A stretch of DNA of 64,000 bases from an uncultured Gemmatimonadota bacterium (GCA_902826615.1 CADEFN010000001.1:1-64000), one strand, 5' to 3'. Positions 51,101-60,366 are shown, counted from the first letter of the stretch. The notes: generated by a model not told the origin, from the letters alone. Numbers and translations: made by a program.

Positions 51101-52762
51101 CGGCTCGAACGGCTCGGCGCGCCCACACGGCAGGTGCTGGCGACGGCGGCATTGCTCGAACCCGCACTTTCGCTCGAGCTCCTGATCTCCGTGACCGGAC
51201 TGAGTGAACAGGATGCCCGCGTGGCCATGGAAGAGGCCATTGGGGCCTCTGTGCTGATCCGCGTGGGAGAAACCGGCGACGACTTCGCCTTCCGTCATCC
51301 ACTGCTGATAGAAGCCAGCGTGCGTGGCACACCCGAACGCGAACGGCAGCGTGTGCATGACGTGGCGGCACGTGTGCTCGAACTGCGTGCGCCGGCAGCC
51401 GTGGAGACCATCGCCGCCCACTATCACGCGGCGGGCAACGATGGCGCCGCACTCGCCCTCGCCCTGCAGTCCGCCGAGCGAATGCTGAGTGGCTGCGCCC
51501 ATGACCTGGCCCTGGCGCATCTGCAAGTTGCACAACGCTACGCCGGCTCATCGTCCGAGCTGGCGACCATTCGCGTGCGTCACGCGGAAATGGCCGTCGA
51601 GGGGGGACGGATCGATCAGGCCGCCGCCATGAGCGACCTGGCCCTCGAGTGGCTCGACCGGCAACCCGTGAGTAGTGTCTCCATTCGTGCGCGACGCACA
51701 CGCGAGTGGGTGCAATGGCAGCGTGGCAAGAGTGCGGGACGCAGCAGCGAAGCCATGCGATCCCTGCTCGACGACGCCACCAGTGCCGTCAGCGAGGAAG
51801 TGGCCCCGACGGCGTTGGTGGCCGCCGAGATGGCGCTCGAGCGGGCCCAATGGTCCGAAGCCGATGCGCTCGCCCGACGGGCAGTCGACAGCGCCGGCGA
51901 CACCGTCGGGGCCCAGGCCGCACTGACCTCGGCCGTCGCTCGCTGCTGGCAGGGACAGGGTGATGCACAACTCGTACGTGACGCCGCAGCGCGGCTGGCG
52001 CAGTCCGACGACCCACGGCGGCGGGCGCACGCACTCCTGGCCACGGGCGATGTCGTGATGCGCACCAGCGGCAGCGCCGAAGCCGAAGACCTCCTCATGA
52101 GTGCCATCGAGGCCGCGCGGTCCGGCCATCACCTGCGGCTGGCCGCGAAAGTCTCCAGATCGTTAGGTCTGTGGCGGGCCCGTCAGGGTGAATGGACCGA
52201 GGCGCAGCAATGGCTGGGTGACGCGGAACGGCTCTTCAGCACCCTCGAGTCAGAGCCCGACCGTATCGCCACGCTGCTCGACGGGGCGCAGTTGCTCCGC
52301 GCCATGGGTGACCGCGCCCGCGCGCAGGCGCAGTTCGAGTCCGTGGCACGGCGCGCACGCGACATCGAGGTGCGCGGCATGGAGCTGGCCGCCATTGCCG
52401 GAGCCGCGCTCAGCAATGGCGGACCGGAATCGGACAGTTCACGGGCACGCTGGCACCGGGTCAGCGAATTGATCACCGATGCGCCGTCCAGCTGGTGGTT
52501 CCCGGGACGCGAACTGGTGGATGCCTTTGCCATTCAGATGCTGCTCGCATCGGGGCACGTCGCCGCCGCGCAGGAACTCCTGACCAGCGCCACCGAGCGG
52601 CAGGCGCGGCTGGATCAATACGGAGGTGTGTGGCTGATCGCCGAATGCACCACCGCACTGCGACGCGCGGGCATCTCGGCCGCTGATGACCTGCATCGCG
52701 TGGCACGCCACCAGGCTCGGCAATTAGGCTTTGGAGCATTGACGGCGTTGCTCGAAGCCTGA
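48134..52762 (+). CDS. TPR - HD-GYP - GGDEF - STAND-type ATPase multidomain regulator
   Basis: This 1,542-residue protein combines four activities. Residues about 25-330 are helical TPR-like repeats. An HD-GYP phosphodiesterase domain follows (HDLGK from 385, HHECWDGSGYP with GYP at 446-448). Residues about 545-705 form a GGDEF cyclase domain whose active-site motif is AGDEF at 615-619, a mild variant. From 715 (FVGREDELRLL) an AAA/STAND ATPase starts, with Walker A GEAGVGKS at 746-753, then a second TPR-like helical region to the end. It is probably cytoplasmic and linked to cyclic-di-GMP. GTG 48134 was chosen because the frame has no ATG before 48208. Confidence 0.8.
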   Translation: MTPNTPETRPGIPSGQRARAFYEQAMQDLDQDAPAAAVGALLLQIARTHADNGHTTAASDCLEAIFALPASADTRFVLSEAWEVRGRLACLTGDLDAAADAFRQQQALAREAGGEWLVALGDEHLATLDVVRSAWDDAIARLGAAAKGFSAASDEAGALRVLLQLATLCVDLKRWNLAEQTLADAVPRAHAVHDTPTLARLELTRATMAIDRANIERARLATERALDLARRAGEPGLLADAVAMSSIVAREAGDLARALQLLEDAERQATSLGDEMLLGELACGRVEVLAREDQHRLTLTALNRAYRALARLLGQTGSVERARRLRRLEATFLDVTRRWAQRFEGVDPDTSGHVERVADLTCEIARRMGADPSSLIGYRVGAYLHDLGKLAIPAAILNKRGRLTADEWAAVKRHPVAGAELLAEADFPWEVRPIVESHHECWDGSGYPHGRAGEEIPMAARIFCVADVYDALITRRPFKHALTREDAVEVMRRDVGRQFDPAVFHVFEDVIREGVPIPGITSAATVPNPVQQDEPLVDDALTSVATFASWTRRASRLLAERRADGGEACLLLLDVDDFDRVNRTYGRLQGDDVLWAVAKVLQRGVRSQDLVGRRAGDEFVVYLPGTSLAAATEIAERLRESVAGLRCARRHSEDESIAVSACLAIATAPDDGETLEALLATADRSIFRAKGAGRDQVAVADRGEPARAHAALDFSAFVGREDELRLLTAQLDFASRGEPRLVGITGEAGVGKSALVRQLEPEVRLRAGWMVTGEATADGMDGPLAPWAGVIAQLVTLGGTGERVWPALSQWLPGSFGDVETEGAPPTTRLQEEIVAFVRRAARARPVVVVMENMHHAAAASWATLDALLAAVDDERLLMVFTSRPEVPAGAGEWRRRLQQHARTTMVPLRRFALEDVRRWIRTVFRDAAPGDDVARWLHEFAEGIPRFVLHLLRAACDDGTIWYAGTRWEWQAPDARGASAGLSWVMERRLERLGAPTRQVLATAALLEPALSLELLISVTGLSEQDARVAMEEAIGASVLIRVGETGDDFAFRHPLLIEASVRGTPERERQRVHDVAARVLELRAPAAVETIAAHYHAAGNDGAALALALQSAERMLSGCAHDLALAHLQVAQRYAGSSSELATIRVRHAEMAVEGGRIDQAAAMSDLALEWLDRQPVSSVSIRARRTREWVQWQRGKSAGRSSEAMRSLLDDATSAVSEEVAPTALVAAEMALERAQWSEADALARRAVDSAGDTVGAQAALTSAVARCWQGQGDAQLVRDAAARLAQSDDPRRRAHALLATGDVVMRTSGSAEAEDLLMSAIEAARSGHHLRLAAKVSRSLGLWRARQGEWTEAQQWLGDAERLFSTLESEPDRIATLLDGAQLLRAMGDRARAQAQFESVARRARDIEVRGMELAAIAGAALSNGGPESDSSRARWHRVSELITDAPSSWWFPGRELVDAFAIQMLLASGHVAAAQELLTSATERQARLDQYGGVWLIAECTTALRRAGISAADDLHRVARHQARQLGFGALTALLEA

Positions 52763-52840
52763 CGCGTGTAGGGGGTTCCCCCATACCCGCCATCACGATT
52801 CGCACCACCTTGGAGACACCTCAAAGTTCCGGAGCGTGTC

Positions 52841-53701
52841 ATGCGTTACGCCAGGGTCGTCCTGCTCCTCGTCCTGTCGATCGCCGCCGTCAGCGAGGTG
52901 GCGTCACAGACACCACGTCCACGCGCGCCGCGCTCTGGTGGAATCAGCGGAACCGAACTCGTGGTGATTGCCACCGACTTCGCCTTCGATGCCCCGGAGC
53001 AGGTTGATGCGGGCCTGGTGAACGTTCGGCTCTTCAACCGCGGCAAGGAGATGCACCACGTCGTGGTCATCAAGGTCGACCGGCTCGAACGCATCAGCCA
53101 GATCGCCGAGATCCTCAAGGCCAACAAGTGGAATGAAGAGTGGATGCAAGCGTTGGGTGGGCCGGAGGCGGTGAACCCCGGTGGTGTCTCGACCGCCAGC
53201 ATGGTGCTGGAGCCCGGCCGGTATGTGCTCGCGTGCGTGGTCGCCTCGCCATCGACACACAAGGCGCACTTCATGGAGGGCATGATCCGTGAGCTGTCGG
53301 TGGTAAAGCCGGTGGCCGCACCGGCCCGCGCCGCACTCCCGGCGACCGAGGTGTCACTCAAGCTTTTCGAGTGGAACTACCAGCTCGACGGCCCCCTCTT
53401 CGCGGGACGGCGCACCCTGCGCGTGGAGAACATCGGGAAGTTCGAGCACCACGCCTGGATCGTCCGGCTCCTCCCCGGAAAGACCATCGAGCAGGCAACC
53501 AGGTGGGCCGAAGACCCTTCGGGAGCAGCGCCCTTTGAGCCAGTGGGGGGGACCACCGGTCTCCAGCCGGGACGTTCGGTCAACATCACGGTCGACCTGA
53601 CCCCCGGTGACTACGCGTTGCTGTGCACCCTCTTCAACCCCTTGTCCAGGAAGACCCACTCAGCCCACGGAATGATCAAGCCTTTCCGCGTGGTGAACTG
53701 A
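52841..53701 (+). CDS. Double-cupredoxin exported protein
   Basis: The 286-residue protein has a signal peptide ending near residue 22 (VASQT), then two cupredoxin domains. The first has GKEMHHVVVIKVD and GRYVLACVVAS, KAHFMEGMIREL; the second has GKFEHHAWIVRL and GDYALLCTLFN, KTHSAHGMIKPF. Each supplies the His, Cys, His and Met ligands expected of a type 1 copper site. It may carry electrons or copper in the periplasm. It lies between the big regulator and the VPS10-like gene. Confidence 0.8.
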   Translation: MRYARVVLLLVLSIAAVSEVASQTPRPRAPRSGGISGTELVVIATDFAFDAPEQVDAGLVNVRLFNRGKEMHHVVVIKVDRLERISQIAEILKANKWNEEWMQALGGPEAVNPGGVSTASMVLEPGRYVLACVVASPSTHKAHFMEGMIRELSVVKPVAAPARAALPATEVSLKLFEWNYQLDGPLFAGRRTLRVENIGKFEHHAWIVRLLPGKTIEQATRWAEDPSGAAPFEPVGGTTGLQPGRSVNITVDLTPGDYALLCTLFNPLSRKTHSAHGMIKPFRVVN

Positions 53702-53757
53702 GCGTCGGGCGGGGGCGGCCGACTGGGAGGCGGTCGCCTACCGCTTGGGAGTTCACT

Positions 53758-53766
53758 TGGTAGAAT
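53758..53766 (+). promoter_or_regulatory. Possible extended -10 promoter element
   Basis: TGGTAGAAT stands 48 bases before the ATG of the VPS10-like gene; TGG + TAGAAT resembles an extended -10. The same nine bases occur in the loop of the attC site at 7618-7626. No clear -35 is visible. Confidence 0.35.
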
Positions 53767-53814
53767 CCGTGCGGGCGCAACCTTCGGCGCCCGCCCATTC
53801 TCCCGTCCTGTTCC

Positions 53815-56800
53815 ATGACTTTCCGACGTCTCACTGCGCTCGCGGCTCTACTGGTCGCGAGCCGCTCCGCGTCCGCCCAGGGATACGAATTCGATTCCCT
53901 CACCATCGGTGCCCTCAAGTGGCGCCAGGTCGGACCCGCCAATACCAGTGGCCGCGTGGCCGACGTTGAGGGAATTCCCTCGCCCTCCAAGACCTTCTTT
54001 GTGGCCGCGGCGGCCGGAGGGATCTGGAAGACCACCAACAACGGCGTGACGTTCCGCCCGGTCTTTGACAACCAGCGGGTCATTTCGATGGGCGACCTGG
54101 CCATTGCCCCAAGTGACACCATGCAGGTCTGGGCCGGCACGGGCGAGCCGAATTCGCGCAACTCCATCTCGCCCGGCGGCGGCGTCTACAAGTCCACAGA
54201 CGGTGGGCTGACGTGGAAAGTGATGGGGCTGGAGAAAACCCAGGCGATCGGCCGCATTGTGGTGCATCCCACCGACCCCAATGTCGTGTACGTTGCCGCG
54301 TTAGGCGCGATCTGGAACGCCAACAAGGAACGCGGACTCTACAAGACCACCGACGGTGGCACATCGTGGGAGCTGGTGAAGTTTGTCTCCGACAAGGCCG
54401 GCATGGTTGATGTGGCCCTCGACCCATCCAACCCCGATGTGGTGTGGGCGGCCAGCTGGGAACGGGTGCGCGGGCCCTACTCCCTGCAGTCCGGCGGGCC
54501 GGGCTCGGCCCTCTGGAAGTCCACCGATGCCGGACGCACCTGGGTCGAGGTCAAGGGAAACGGCTTCCCGGAATCGATGAAAGGCCGGATCAGCATCGCC
54601 ATCGCCGCCTCGAACCCGAAGGTGATGTACACGATGGTCGAAGCCGACACGATGCCTAACGTGTTGCCGAAGGGGGCGCCGAAGAAGGCCGCCCAGACAC
54701 GCCCCTCGGGTCTCTACCGATCCGAAGATGGTGGCGTCACCTGGACCCGCACCAACAACGAGAACACCCGCCCCTTCTACTACTCGCAGGTCCGCGTGCA
54801 CCCGAAGAACCCGAACCGGGTGTACTGGTCATCGACGCCGGTGAAGGTCTCCAACGATGGTGGCAAGGCGGCGATGAACGCCACGGTTGGCATCCACGTC
54901 GACCACCACGGAATGTGGATCGATCCGGTGGACCCAGATCGCATGGTGGTCGGGAACGACGGCGGAGTCGGGATCAGCTTCGACCAGGGTGGCAGCTACA
55001 TCTTTCCGAACACCTTTGCCATCGGGCAGCCGTACAACGTGTCGTTCGACATGGCCGTGCCCTACAACGTCTGTGCCGGCTTGCAGGACAACGGCTCGTG
55101 GTGTGGCCCGAGCCGCCGCAAGAGTGGAGCGATCACCAACGCGATGTGGAAGGTGGTCGGGGGCGGCGACGGCTTCGTCACGCAGCAGGACCCCACGGAC
55201 CCCAACACGATCTATTCCGAATCGCAGGGCGGGAACATCGGCCGCGTCAACCTCGCCACCGGCGAACGCGTCGCACTCGCCAAGCCGGTGTGGCGCACGA
55301 CGTGGATGATGTGGGAAGATTCGATCATCGTGGCCCGCGGCGACACCATGGTCCCCGAAACCTCGGCGATGAAAAAACGCATCGCCGATTTCAAAGTGAG
55401 GCAGAAGGCCGACTCCGCCGGGCTCGACCTCCGCTGGAACTGGAATACCCCATTCATCATCTCGGCGCACAGCAACGCCACGTTGTACATGGGCGCCAAC
55501 CGTGTGATGAAGTCCACCAGGCGCGGCGACGAGATGTATCCCATCTCCCCCGAGCTCTCGTACGCCGACACGATGAAGATCCGCGTGTCCACGCGCACGA
55601 CCGGCGGCATCACCCCCGACAACACCGGCGCCGAGACCTACGGAACGATTGTGTCGATCGCCGAATCACCCCTGCGACCTGGGCTGCTCTACGCGGGCAC
55701 CGATGACGGCCGGGTCTGGAGCACTCGGAACGATGGTGGGGTGTGGGAAGAACATTCGAAGAACTTCCCCGGTCTGCCGCCTAACGTGTACGTGAGCGAG
55801 ATCGAGGCGTCGCCGCACGACTCGTCCACCTGGTTCGTCACCTTCGACAACCACCGCGTGGGTGACTTCAAGCCGTACGTCTTCATCACACGGGATGGAG
55901 GCAAGTCGTTCAGCTCCATCGCCGCCAACCTGCCCTCGGACGGACCCGACTTTGTGCACGTCATCAAGCAGGATCCCGTCAATCGAGATCTCCTCTTTGT
56001 AGGCACCGATGTTGGCGTGTACGTCTCGGCCAACCTGGGGCGCTCATGGCAGAAGTTCATGACCGGCCTTCCGACGGTGCCAGTGAATGACCTCAAGATC
56101 CATCCGCGTGACCGGGAGCTGATTGCGGCGACCCATGGACGAGCGCTCTGGATCGTCGACATCGCACCGCTGCAGCAGCTCAACGCCACCGTCGCGGCCA
56201 ATGATGTCCATCTCTTCGAACCTCGCGTGGCCCACCAGTGGGGCGAACCACCCATCGAGGGCCAGGGCCCCGGCGGCGCGTCGTATGGACACCTCTGGTT
56301 CGGGCTTCCGGTGCCGACGTACGGCGCGGAGATCAGCTATCGCTTGAGTGCACGCGGAAACTCGCCCACCCGCATTGTCATCCAGGATGTCACCGGTGAC
56401 ACCCTCCGCACGCTCACGGGCTCATCAAGTCTTGGCATGCACAAGGTGGTTTGGGATTTCCGCGGCAAGGCACCTCCTGCCAAGCCGTTGAGCCCGTCGC
56501 AGAAGCGTGACTCGGCGGTCGCGGCCAATCGCCGGGCTTTTGTCTTCGATTCACTGCAGAAGAGCGGCATGGACTCCATGGCGGTGCGCAACTTCCGCCG
56601 CATGATTGAAGGCGGTGACATGCAGCAGATGATGCAGGCTTTTGGGGGCGCGTTTGGCGGAGGAGCCGGGCCAACACCGGCGAGTGCAGCCGAGCGATTT
56701 AATGCGCGACCGGGTGAGCAGGTGGCGATGGGTCGGCCCGGTGGTGGTGGTGCGGCCGCCGGGATGGCGGCACAAGCTGGCATCACAGACCCCAATGTCG

Positions 56801-57003
56801 CATTCCAGATCATCCAGGCCCTGGCGCCACCGGGACAAAACGCCTTCCAGATATTTCAGGGGCGTCCTCAGGCACCCACGGTTGGGCCGGGAGAGTATCT
56901 GGTGTCGGTTATCCAGAATGGAAAGACGGTCAGGCAGCGTCTCAAGGTCGAACGTACGAGCGGTACTGGTGCGGCGAGCAGCCCGTTTGAGGAGAAGCAT
57001 TAG
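53815..57003 (+). CDS. Exported sortilin/VPS10-like repeat protein
   Basis: The 1,062-residue protein has a signal peptide (residues 1-22, ending SASAQ). It is built from BNR/Asp-box propeller repeats: GGIWKTTNNGVTFRPVF, GGVYKSTDGGLTWKVMG, RGLYKTTDGGTSWELVKF, ALWKSTDAGRTWVEVKG, GLYRSEDGGVTWTRTN and later GRVWSTRNDGGVWEEHSK. Two such propellers probably form residues 30-780, followed by a beta domain (TRIVIQDVTGDTLRTLTG) and a Gly/Gln-rich segment. Relatives are called VPS10-like or glycosyl-hydrolase-like, without proven enzyme activity. Confidence 0.8.
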   Translation: MTFRRLTALAALLVASRSASAQGYEFDSLTIGALKWRQVGPANTSGRVADVEGIPSPSKTFFVAAAAGGIWKTTNNGVTFRPVFDNQRVISMGDLAIAPSDTMQVWAGTGEPNSRNSISPGGGVYKSTDGGLTWKVMGLEKTQAIGRIVVHPTDPNVVYVAALGAIWNANKERGLYKTTDGGTSWELVKFVSDKAGMVDVALDPSNPDVVWAASWERVRGPYSLQSGGPGSALWKSTDAGRTWVEVKGNGFPESMKGRISIAIAASNPKVMYTMVEADTMPNVLPKGAPKKAAQTRPSGLYRSEDGGVTWTRTNNENTRPFYYSQVRVHPKNPNRVYWSSTPVKVSNDGGKAAMNATVGIHVDHHGMWIDPVDPDRMVVGNDGGVGISFDQGGSYIFPNTFAIGQPYNVSFDMAVPYNVCAGLQDNGSWCGPSRRKSGAITNAMWKVVGGGDGFVTQQDPTDPNTIYSESQGGNIGRVNLATGERVALAKPVWRTTWMMWEDSIIVARGDTMVPETSAMKKRIADFKVRQKADSAGLDLRWNWNTPFIISAHSNATLYMGANRVMKSTRRGDEMYPISPELSYADTMKIRVSTRTTGGITPDNTGAETYGTIVSIAESPLRPGLLYAGTDDGRVWSTRNDGGVWEEHSKNFPGLPPNVYVSEIEASPHDSSTWFVTFDNHRVGDFKPYVFITRDGGKSFSSIAANLPSDGPDFVHVIKQDPVNRDLLFVGTDVGVYVSANLGRSWQKFMTGLPTVPVNDLKIHPRDRELIAATHGRALWIVDIAPLQQLNATVAANDVHLFEPRVAHQWGEPPIEGQGPGGASYGHLWFGLPVPTYGAEISYRLSARGNSPTRIVIQDVTGDTLRTLTGSSSLGMHKVVWDFRGKAPPAKPLSPSQKRDSAVAANRRAFVFDSLQKSGMDSMAVRNFRRMIEGGDMQQMMQAFGGAFGGGAGPTPASAAERFNARPGEQVAMGRPGGGGAAAGMAAQAGITDPNVAFQIIQALAPPGQNAFQIFQGRPQAPTVGPGEYLVSVIQNGKTVRQRLKVERTSGTGAASSPFEEKH

Positions 57004-57155
57004 ACGGCAGAGGGCAGAGGGGAGATGACAGGCGGTATGCGGGATGCCGCTCCGGGAATTCATCCGGGGCCTGGCGGCGGCACCGAGTGTCAACGTTTCC
57101 GGGACGCGGTAACCGACCCTCCCTCTGTCCCGGCGCGGGCGTGAGATTACGCGAC

Positions 57156-58646
57156 ATGCGACTCATGCCCGCCTCCCTGCTTCTTATCCTGGCCGCTTGT
57201 GCCGGCCCCGAAACAACGCCCACCGCCGAGTCACCCTTCAACACCAAGGTCGACTCCCTCGTCGCTGACGCCATGCGCGACGGCAAGGTCCCGGGCCTGG
57301 CCATCACCATCGTTCGCAATGACTCGGTCATCCATAGCCGAGGCTACGGATTCGCCAACCTGGAAAAGCAGGTGCCGATGACGGACTCCACCCCCGTCGT
57401 CATCGGGAGTACCAGCAAGACCTTCACCGCCTTTGCCCTCATGCAGCTGCAGGACGAGGGGAAGATCGCGCTCGATTCCTCGGTGACACGGTATGTGCGC
57501 ATTTTCGGGGCGCCTGCGCGCGGCGGCGATTCCGCCACAGCGCGCGAAGTGACGGTGTCGGCACCCGTCGACCGGCGCTTTGGCCAGCAGACGATCCGGC
57601 ACCTGCTCACCAACGTTGGAGGGATTCCGTCCGGGTTCTCCGGTGACCCCTTCGACAACCCCGACACACTGCCTGACGCCCTCGAGCGGATCGTGCGCGA
57701 TGACATGCTCCCGCGGCGGCTCGATTTCGAACCGGGCAAGGGATACCAGTACTCCAACCGCGGTTTCTCGCTGGCCTCGCTGGTGGTGCAGGATGCCAGC
57801 GGCCTGTCGTTCGAGCAGTACCTCGACGACCGCATGTTCGGACCGTTAGGCATGCGACACTCCACCGGATACTTCTGGCGCGTCGGCAACCGGTCGCTGG
57901 GGTATCGCGAAGGGCTGGATGGCAAGCCGGTGGCCATGCCTCCGGCGCTCGGTCGGGAGTGGACGGGCTCCGGCATGATTTCGTCCACCTCGGGAGATGC
58001 AGGTCGGCTCCTCATGGCCATGCTCAATGGCGGCAAATCGGCGAGCGGTACCGCCGTGATCTCACCGGCCAGCGTCGCCGAGATTCTTCGCCCACAACAA
58101 CCCGCCGAGTCCGAGCTGGGGGGGCCGACCACCTACGGTCTTGGGTGGGAGGTGCACGACATGGGTGGCATCCAGGTCGTGATGAAGGGAGGGAGTGTCA
58201 TCTCGATGGGCTCGCTGTTCCTCCTCATCCCCAGTCAGAAGACCGGAATCGCGATCGTCTTCAACCTGGTGGACTACGGGAAGGTCCAGCTGATGCAGAA
58301 CCTGGTGAAGGCGCTCGCCGGAGCGCCGACCGCTCCCTATCAAAACGCCCCCGCCCCACCACCAGTGGCTCCGGGCACGCATAGGCTCGCGCTTGCCTAC
58401 GCCGCGACCCTCGCCGGAGATTACATGACCCGCGCCGGTCTCCTTCGGCTCACCGCGGCCGGGGATACACTCAGGGGACGTTACGAAGGGCACAACTTTA
58501 CGCTGGAGGCGATCTCTGACACCTCCTTCGTCATGCGCAGCTCGCTCCGCGATCAGGAAGGCACACCGTGGACAATCAAGAAGTGCGGCGGCACCTGGTG
58601 CCTTTGGGCCGGCAAGGACTCCAACGGGGTGCGACTTCGGGGCTGA
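57156..58646 (+). CDS. Serine hydrolase lipoprotein (beta-lactamase class C fold)
   Basis: The 496-residue protein has a lipoprotein signal, LILAAC with Cys15. The penicillin-binding fold shows VVIGSTSKTFTAFALMQL (SxxK with the serine nucleophile near residue 86), YQYSNRGFSLASLVVQ (YxN) and QVVMKGGSVISMGS (third motif KGG). It is a class C beta-lactamase-like hydrolase, often a DD-peptidase or esterase rather than an antibiotic-resistance enzyme. A C-terminal lipocalin-like domain of about 100 residues follows. ATG 57156 fits the lipobox. Confidence 0.8.
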   Translation: MRLMPASLLLILAACAGPETTPTAESPFNTKVDSLVADAMRDGKVPGLAITIVRNDSVIHSRGYGFANLEKQVPMTDSTPVVIGSTSKTFTAFALMQLQDEGKIALDSSVTRYVRIFGAPARGGDSATAREVTVSAPVDRRFGQQTIRHLLTNVGGIPSGFSGDPFDNPDTLPDALERIVRDDMLPRRLDFEPGKGYQYSNRGFSLASLVVQDASGLSFEQYLDDRMFGPLGMRHSTGYFWRVGNRSLGYREGLDGKPVAMPPALGREWTGSGMISSTSGDAGRLLMAMLNGGKSASGTAVISPASVAEILRPQQPAESELGGPTTYGLGWEVHDMGGIQVVMKGGSVISMGSLFLLIPSQKTGIAIVFNLVDYGKVQLMQNLVKALAGAPTAPYQNAPAPPPVAPGTHRLALAYAATLAGDYMTRAGLLRLTAAGDTLRGRYEGHNFTLEAISDTSFVMRSSLRDQEGTPWTIKKCGGTWCLWAGKDSNGVRLRG

Positions 58647-58752
58647 CCAAGGGTAGGATACGCTCCGCCGGGGCTCCGCTGCCATTCCGGCACCCGCGCC
58701 CGGCGGCGTATCTTCCGCTCCGGCAAGACGTTCCGTCACACCAGGTCCAGCA

Positions 58753-60345
58753 ATGAGCGTTCGATTCCGCATCCCTCTCTCGGCGTGTCTTGGCCTGCTC
58801 GCGTTCAGCGCGGGCGTCGATGCGCAGACCCCACCACCCAGGCGGGCCCCACCACCTCGACGGACGGCGGCTCCGCCCCCAAAGGTCGACACAACAAAAA
58901 AGACGGCCGACAGTACCAAAGCCGCGACCCCTGCCGCAGAAGCTCCTCCGCCGCGTGTGCCGGCGGCGGTGCTCTTTGGCAGTGTCTTTGATTCGGTGCA
59001 CATGGCGCCGCTGGCGGGCGCCACCGTTGCGGTGGAAGGGACGACTCGCCGCGCCATCACCACCGACAAGGGAGTGTTCCGAGTCGACAGTATCCCGCCG
59101 GGCACGTATCGCGTGCGGGTGATGCACGACCTGCTCGATTCGTTAGGCATGCAGATGCTCACCAATGAGCTGCAGCTCGCGGATCAGGCGGTGGAGAGTG
59201 TGCAGCTGTCCATTCCCTCGGGTGGTGCCCTGGTCGAAGCGTCGTGCCCTGCCGCGCGTCGCGCACTCGGTCCCGGCGCCGTCATTGGCCGCCTGCTCGA
59301 CGCCGACACCGACGAGCCCGTCAAGGGGGCGCGGGTGTCGGTGGCGTGGGAAGAGATGTCGATCAACGCCAACCTGCGGCGAGTGCCGCGCCTGCGGGAT
59401 GGGCTCACCGGGGATGACGGCGTGTATCGCATCTGCGGGCTGCCACTGCAGTTCGAGGGAACACTGCAAGCGCAGATGAAGGGCGTTACAACCTCCGAAG
59501 TGCGGCTCAAGATGGAAGGAACGCCGCTCATTGTGCAGGGGCTCAAGATCGGCAATGCCAACACCGTGGCCGTGGCCAAGGGCGACAGCGCTGCCGCGCG
59601 AGCCAAGGAAACGAATGTCGGCAAGTCGTTTTCGGCGGCGACCATCCAGGCGGGAAGTGCCGTGCTCACCGGCCGTGTGCTGAATGCGGCAGGCACTCCC
59701 ATTGTAGGTGCGCGTGTCGACGTGTCAGGAACCCGCGGCATGACACTCACCGGTGCCGGTGGCGAATTCCGGATCGATTCTCTCCCGTCCGGCACACAAA
59801 CGGTGGTAGTGCGGCAGATCGGGTTTGCCCCGGTCGAGCAGCCGGTGGAACTCACCACCCGGATGGCGGCACGCTCCGAGATCACCATGTCGCGGGCCGC
59901 ACAGGTGCTCGCCGAAGTGAAGGTGGAAGCCACCGCGGATGCCGGACTCGACAAGGTCGGGTTCACCCAGCGCAAGAAGGCCGGCTTCGGCTACTTCGTG
60001 AATGGCGACGACATCTCCAAACGCGCGCCCAACCTCCTGACCGACGTCTTCCGTACCATTCCGGGGATTCGTGTCGTCCCGTCAGGCAATGATTACGTGG
60101 TGCAAAGCAGCCGAAACGCCATGGGGGGCTGCGTGAAGTACTTCGTCGATGGTGCGGTGTGGGAAGCCGTATTCCCGGGTGACGTCGACCGCATCGTACC
60201 GCCCTGGGAAGTGGGTGCCATTGAGGTCTACAACGGCACCTCGGTTCCATCGCAGTTCCAGCAGGCGGGGTCCTCCTCGTGTGCCGCCATTGTCATCTGG
60301 ACCAAGACCCGGCTCAACGCGCCAACCGGCCGGCCTCGTCGTTAG
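58753..60345 (+). CDS. Exported protein with carboxypeptidase-regulatory repeats and a TonB plug, no barrel
   Basis: The 530-residue product has a signal peptide ending VDAQT, a proline-rich linker (residues 25-75), then three carboxypeptidase-regulatory-like domains: FGSVFDSVHMAPLAGATVAVEGTT, VIGRLLDADTDEPVKGARVSV and LTGRVLNAAGTPIVGARVDVSG. The last 120 residues (DDISKRAPNLLTDVFRTIPGIRVVPSGNDYVVQSS) form a TonB plug-like domain, but the outer-membrane barrel that normally follows is absent. A terminator lies 22 bases beyond the stop. Confidence 0.75.
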   Translation: MSVRFRIPLSACLGLLAFSAGVDAQTPPPRRAPPPRRTAAPPPKVDTTKKTADSTKAATPAAEAPPPRVPAAVLFGSVFDSVHMAPLAGATVAVEGTTRRAITTDKGVFRVDSIPPGTYRVRVMHDLLDSLGMQMLTNELQLADQAVESVQLSIPSGGALVEASCPAARRALGPGAVIGRLLDADTDEPVKGARVSVAWEEMSINANLRRVPRLRDGLTGDDGVYRICGLPLQFEGTLQAQMKGVTTSEVRLKMEGTPLIVQGLKIGNANTVAVAKGDSAAARAKETNVGKSFSAATIQAGSAVLTGRVLNAAGTPIVGARVDVSGTRGMTLTGAGGEFRIDSLPSGTQTVVVRQIGFAPVEQPVELTTRMAARSEITMSRAAQVLAEVKVEATADAGLDKVGFTQRKKAGFGYFVNGDDISKRAPNLLTDVFRTIPGIRVVPSGNDYVVQSSRNAMGGCVKYFVDGAVWEAVFPGDVDRIVPPWEVGAIEVYNGTSVPSQFQQAGSSSCAAIVIWTKTRLNAPTGRPRR

Positions 60346-60366
60346 GTCGGTCGCCACAACGCACAA

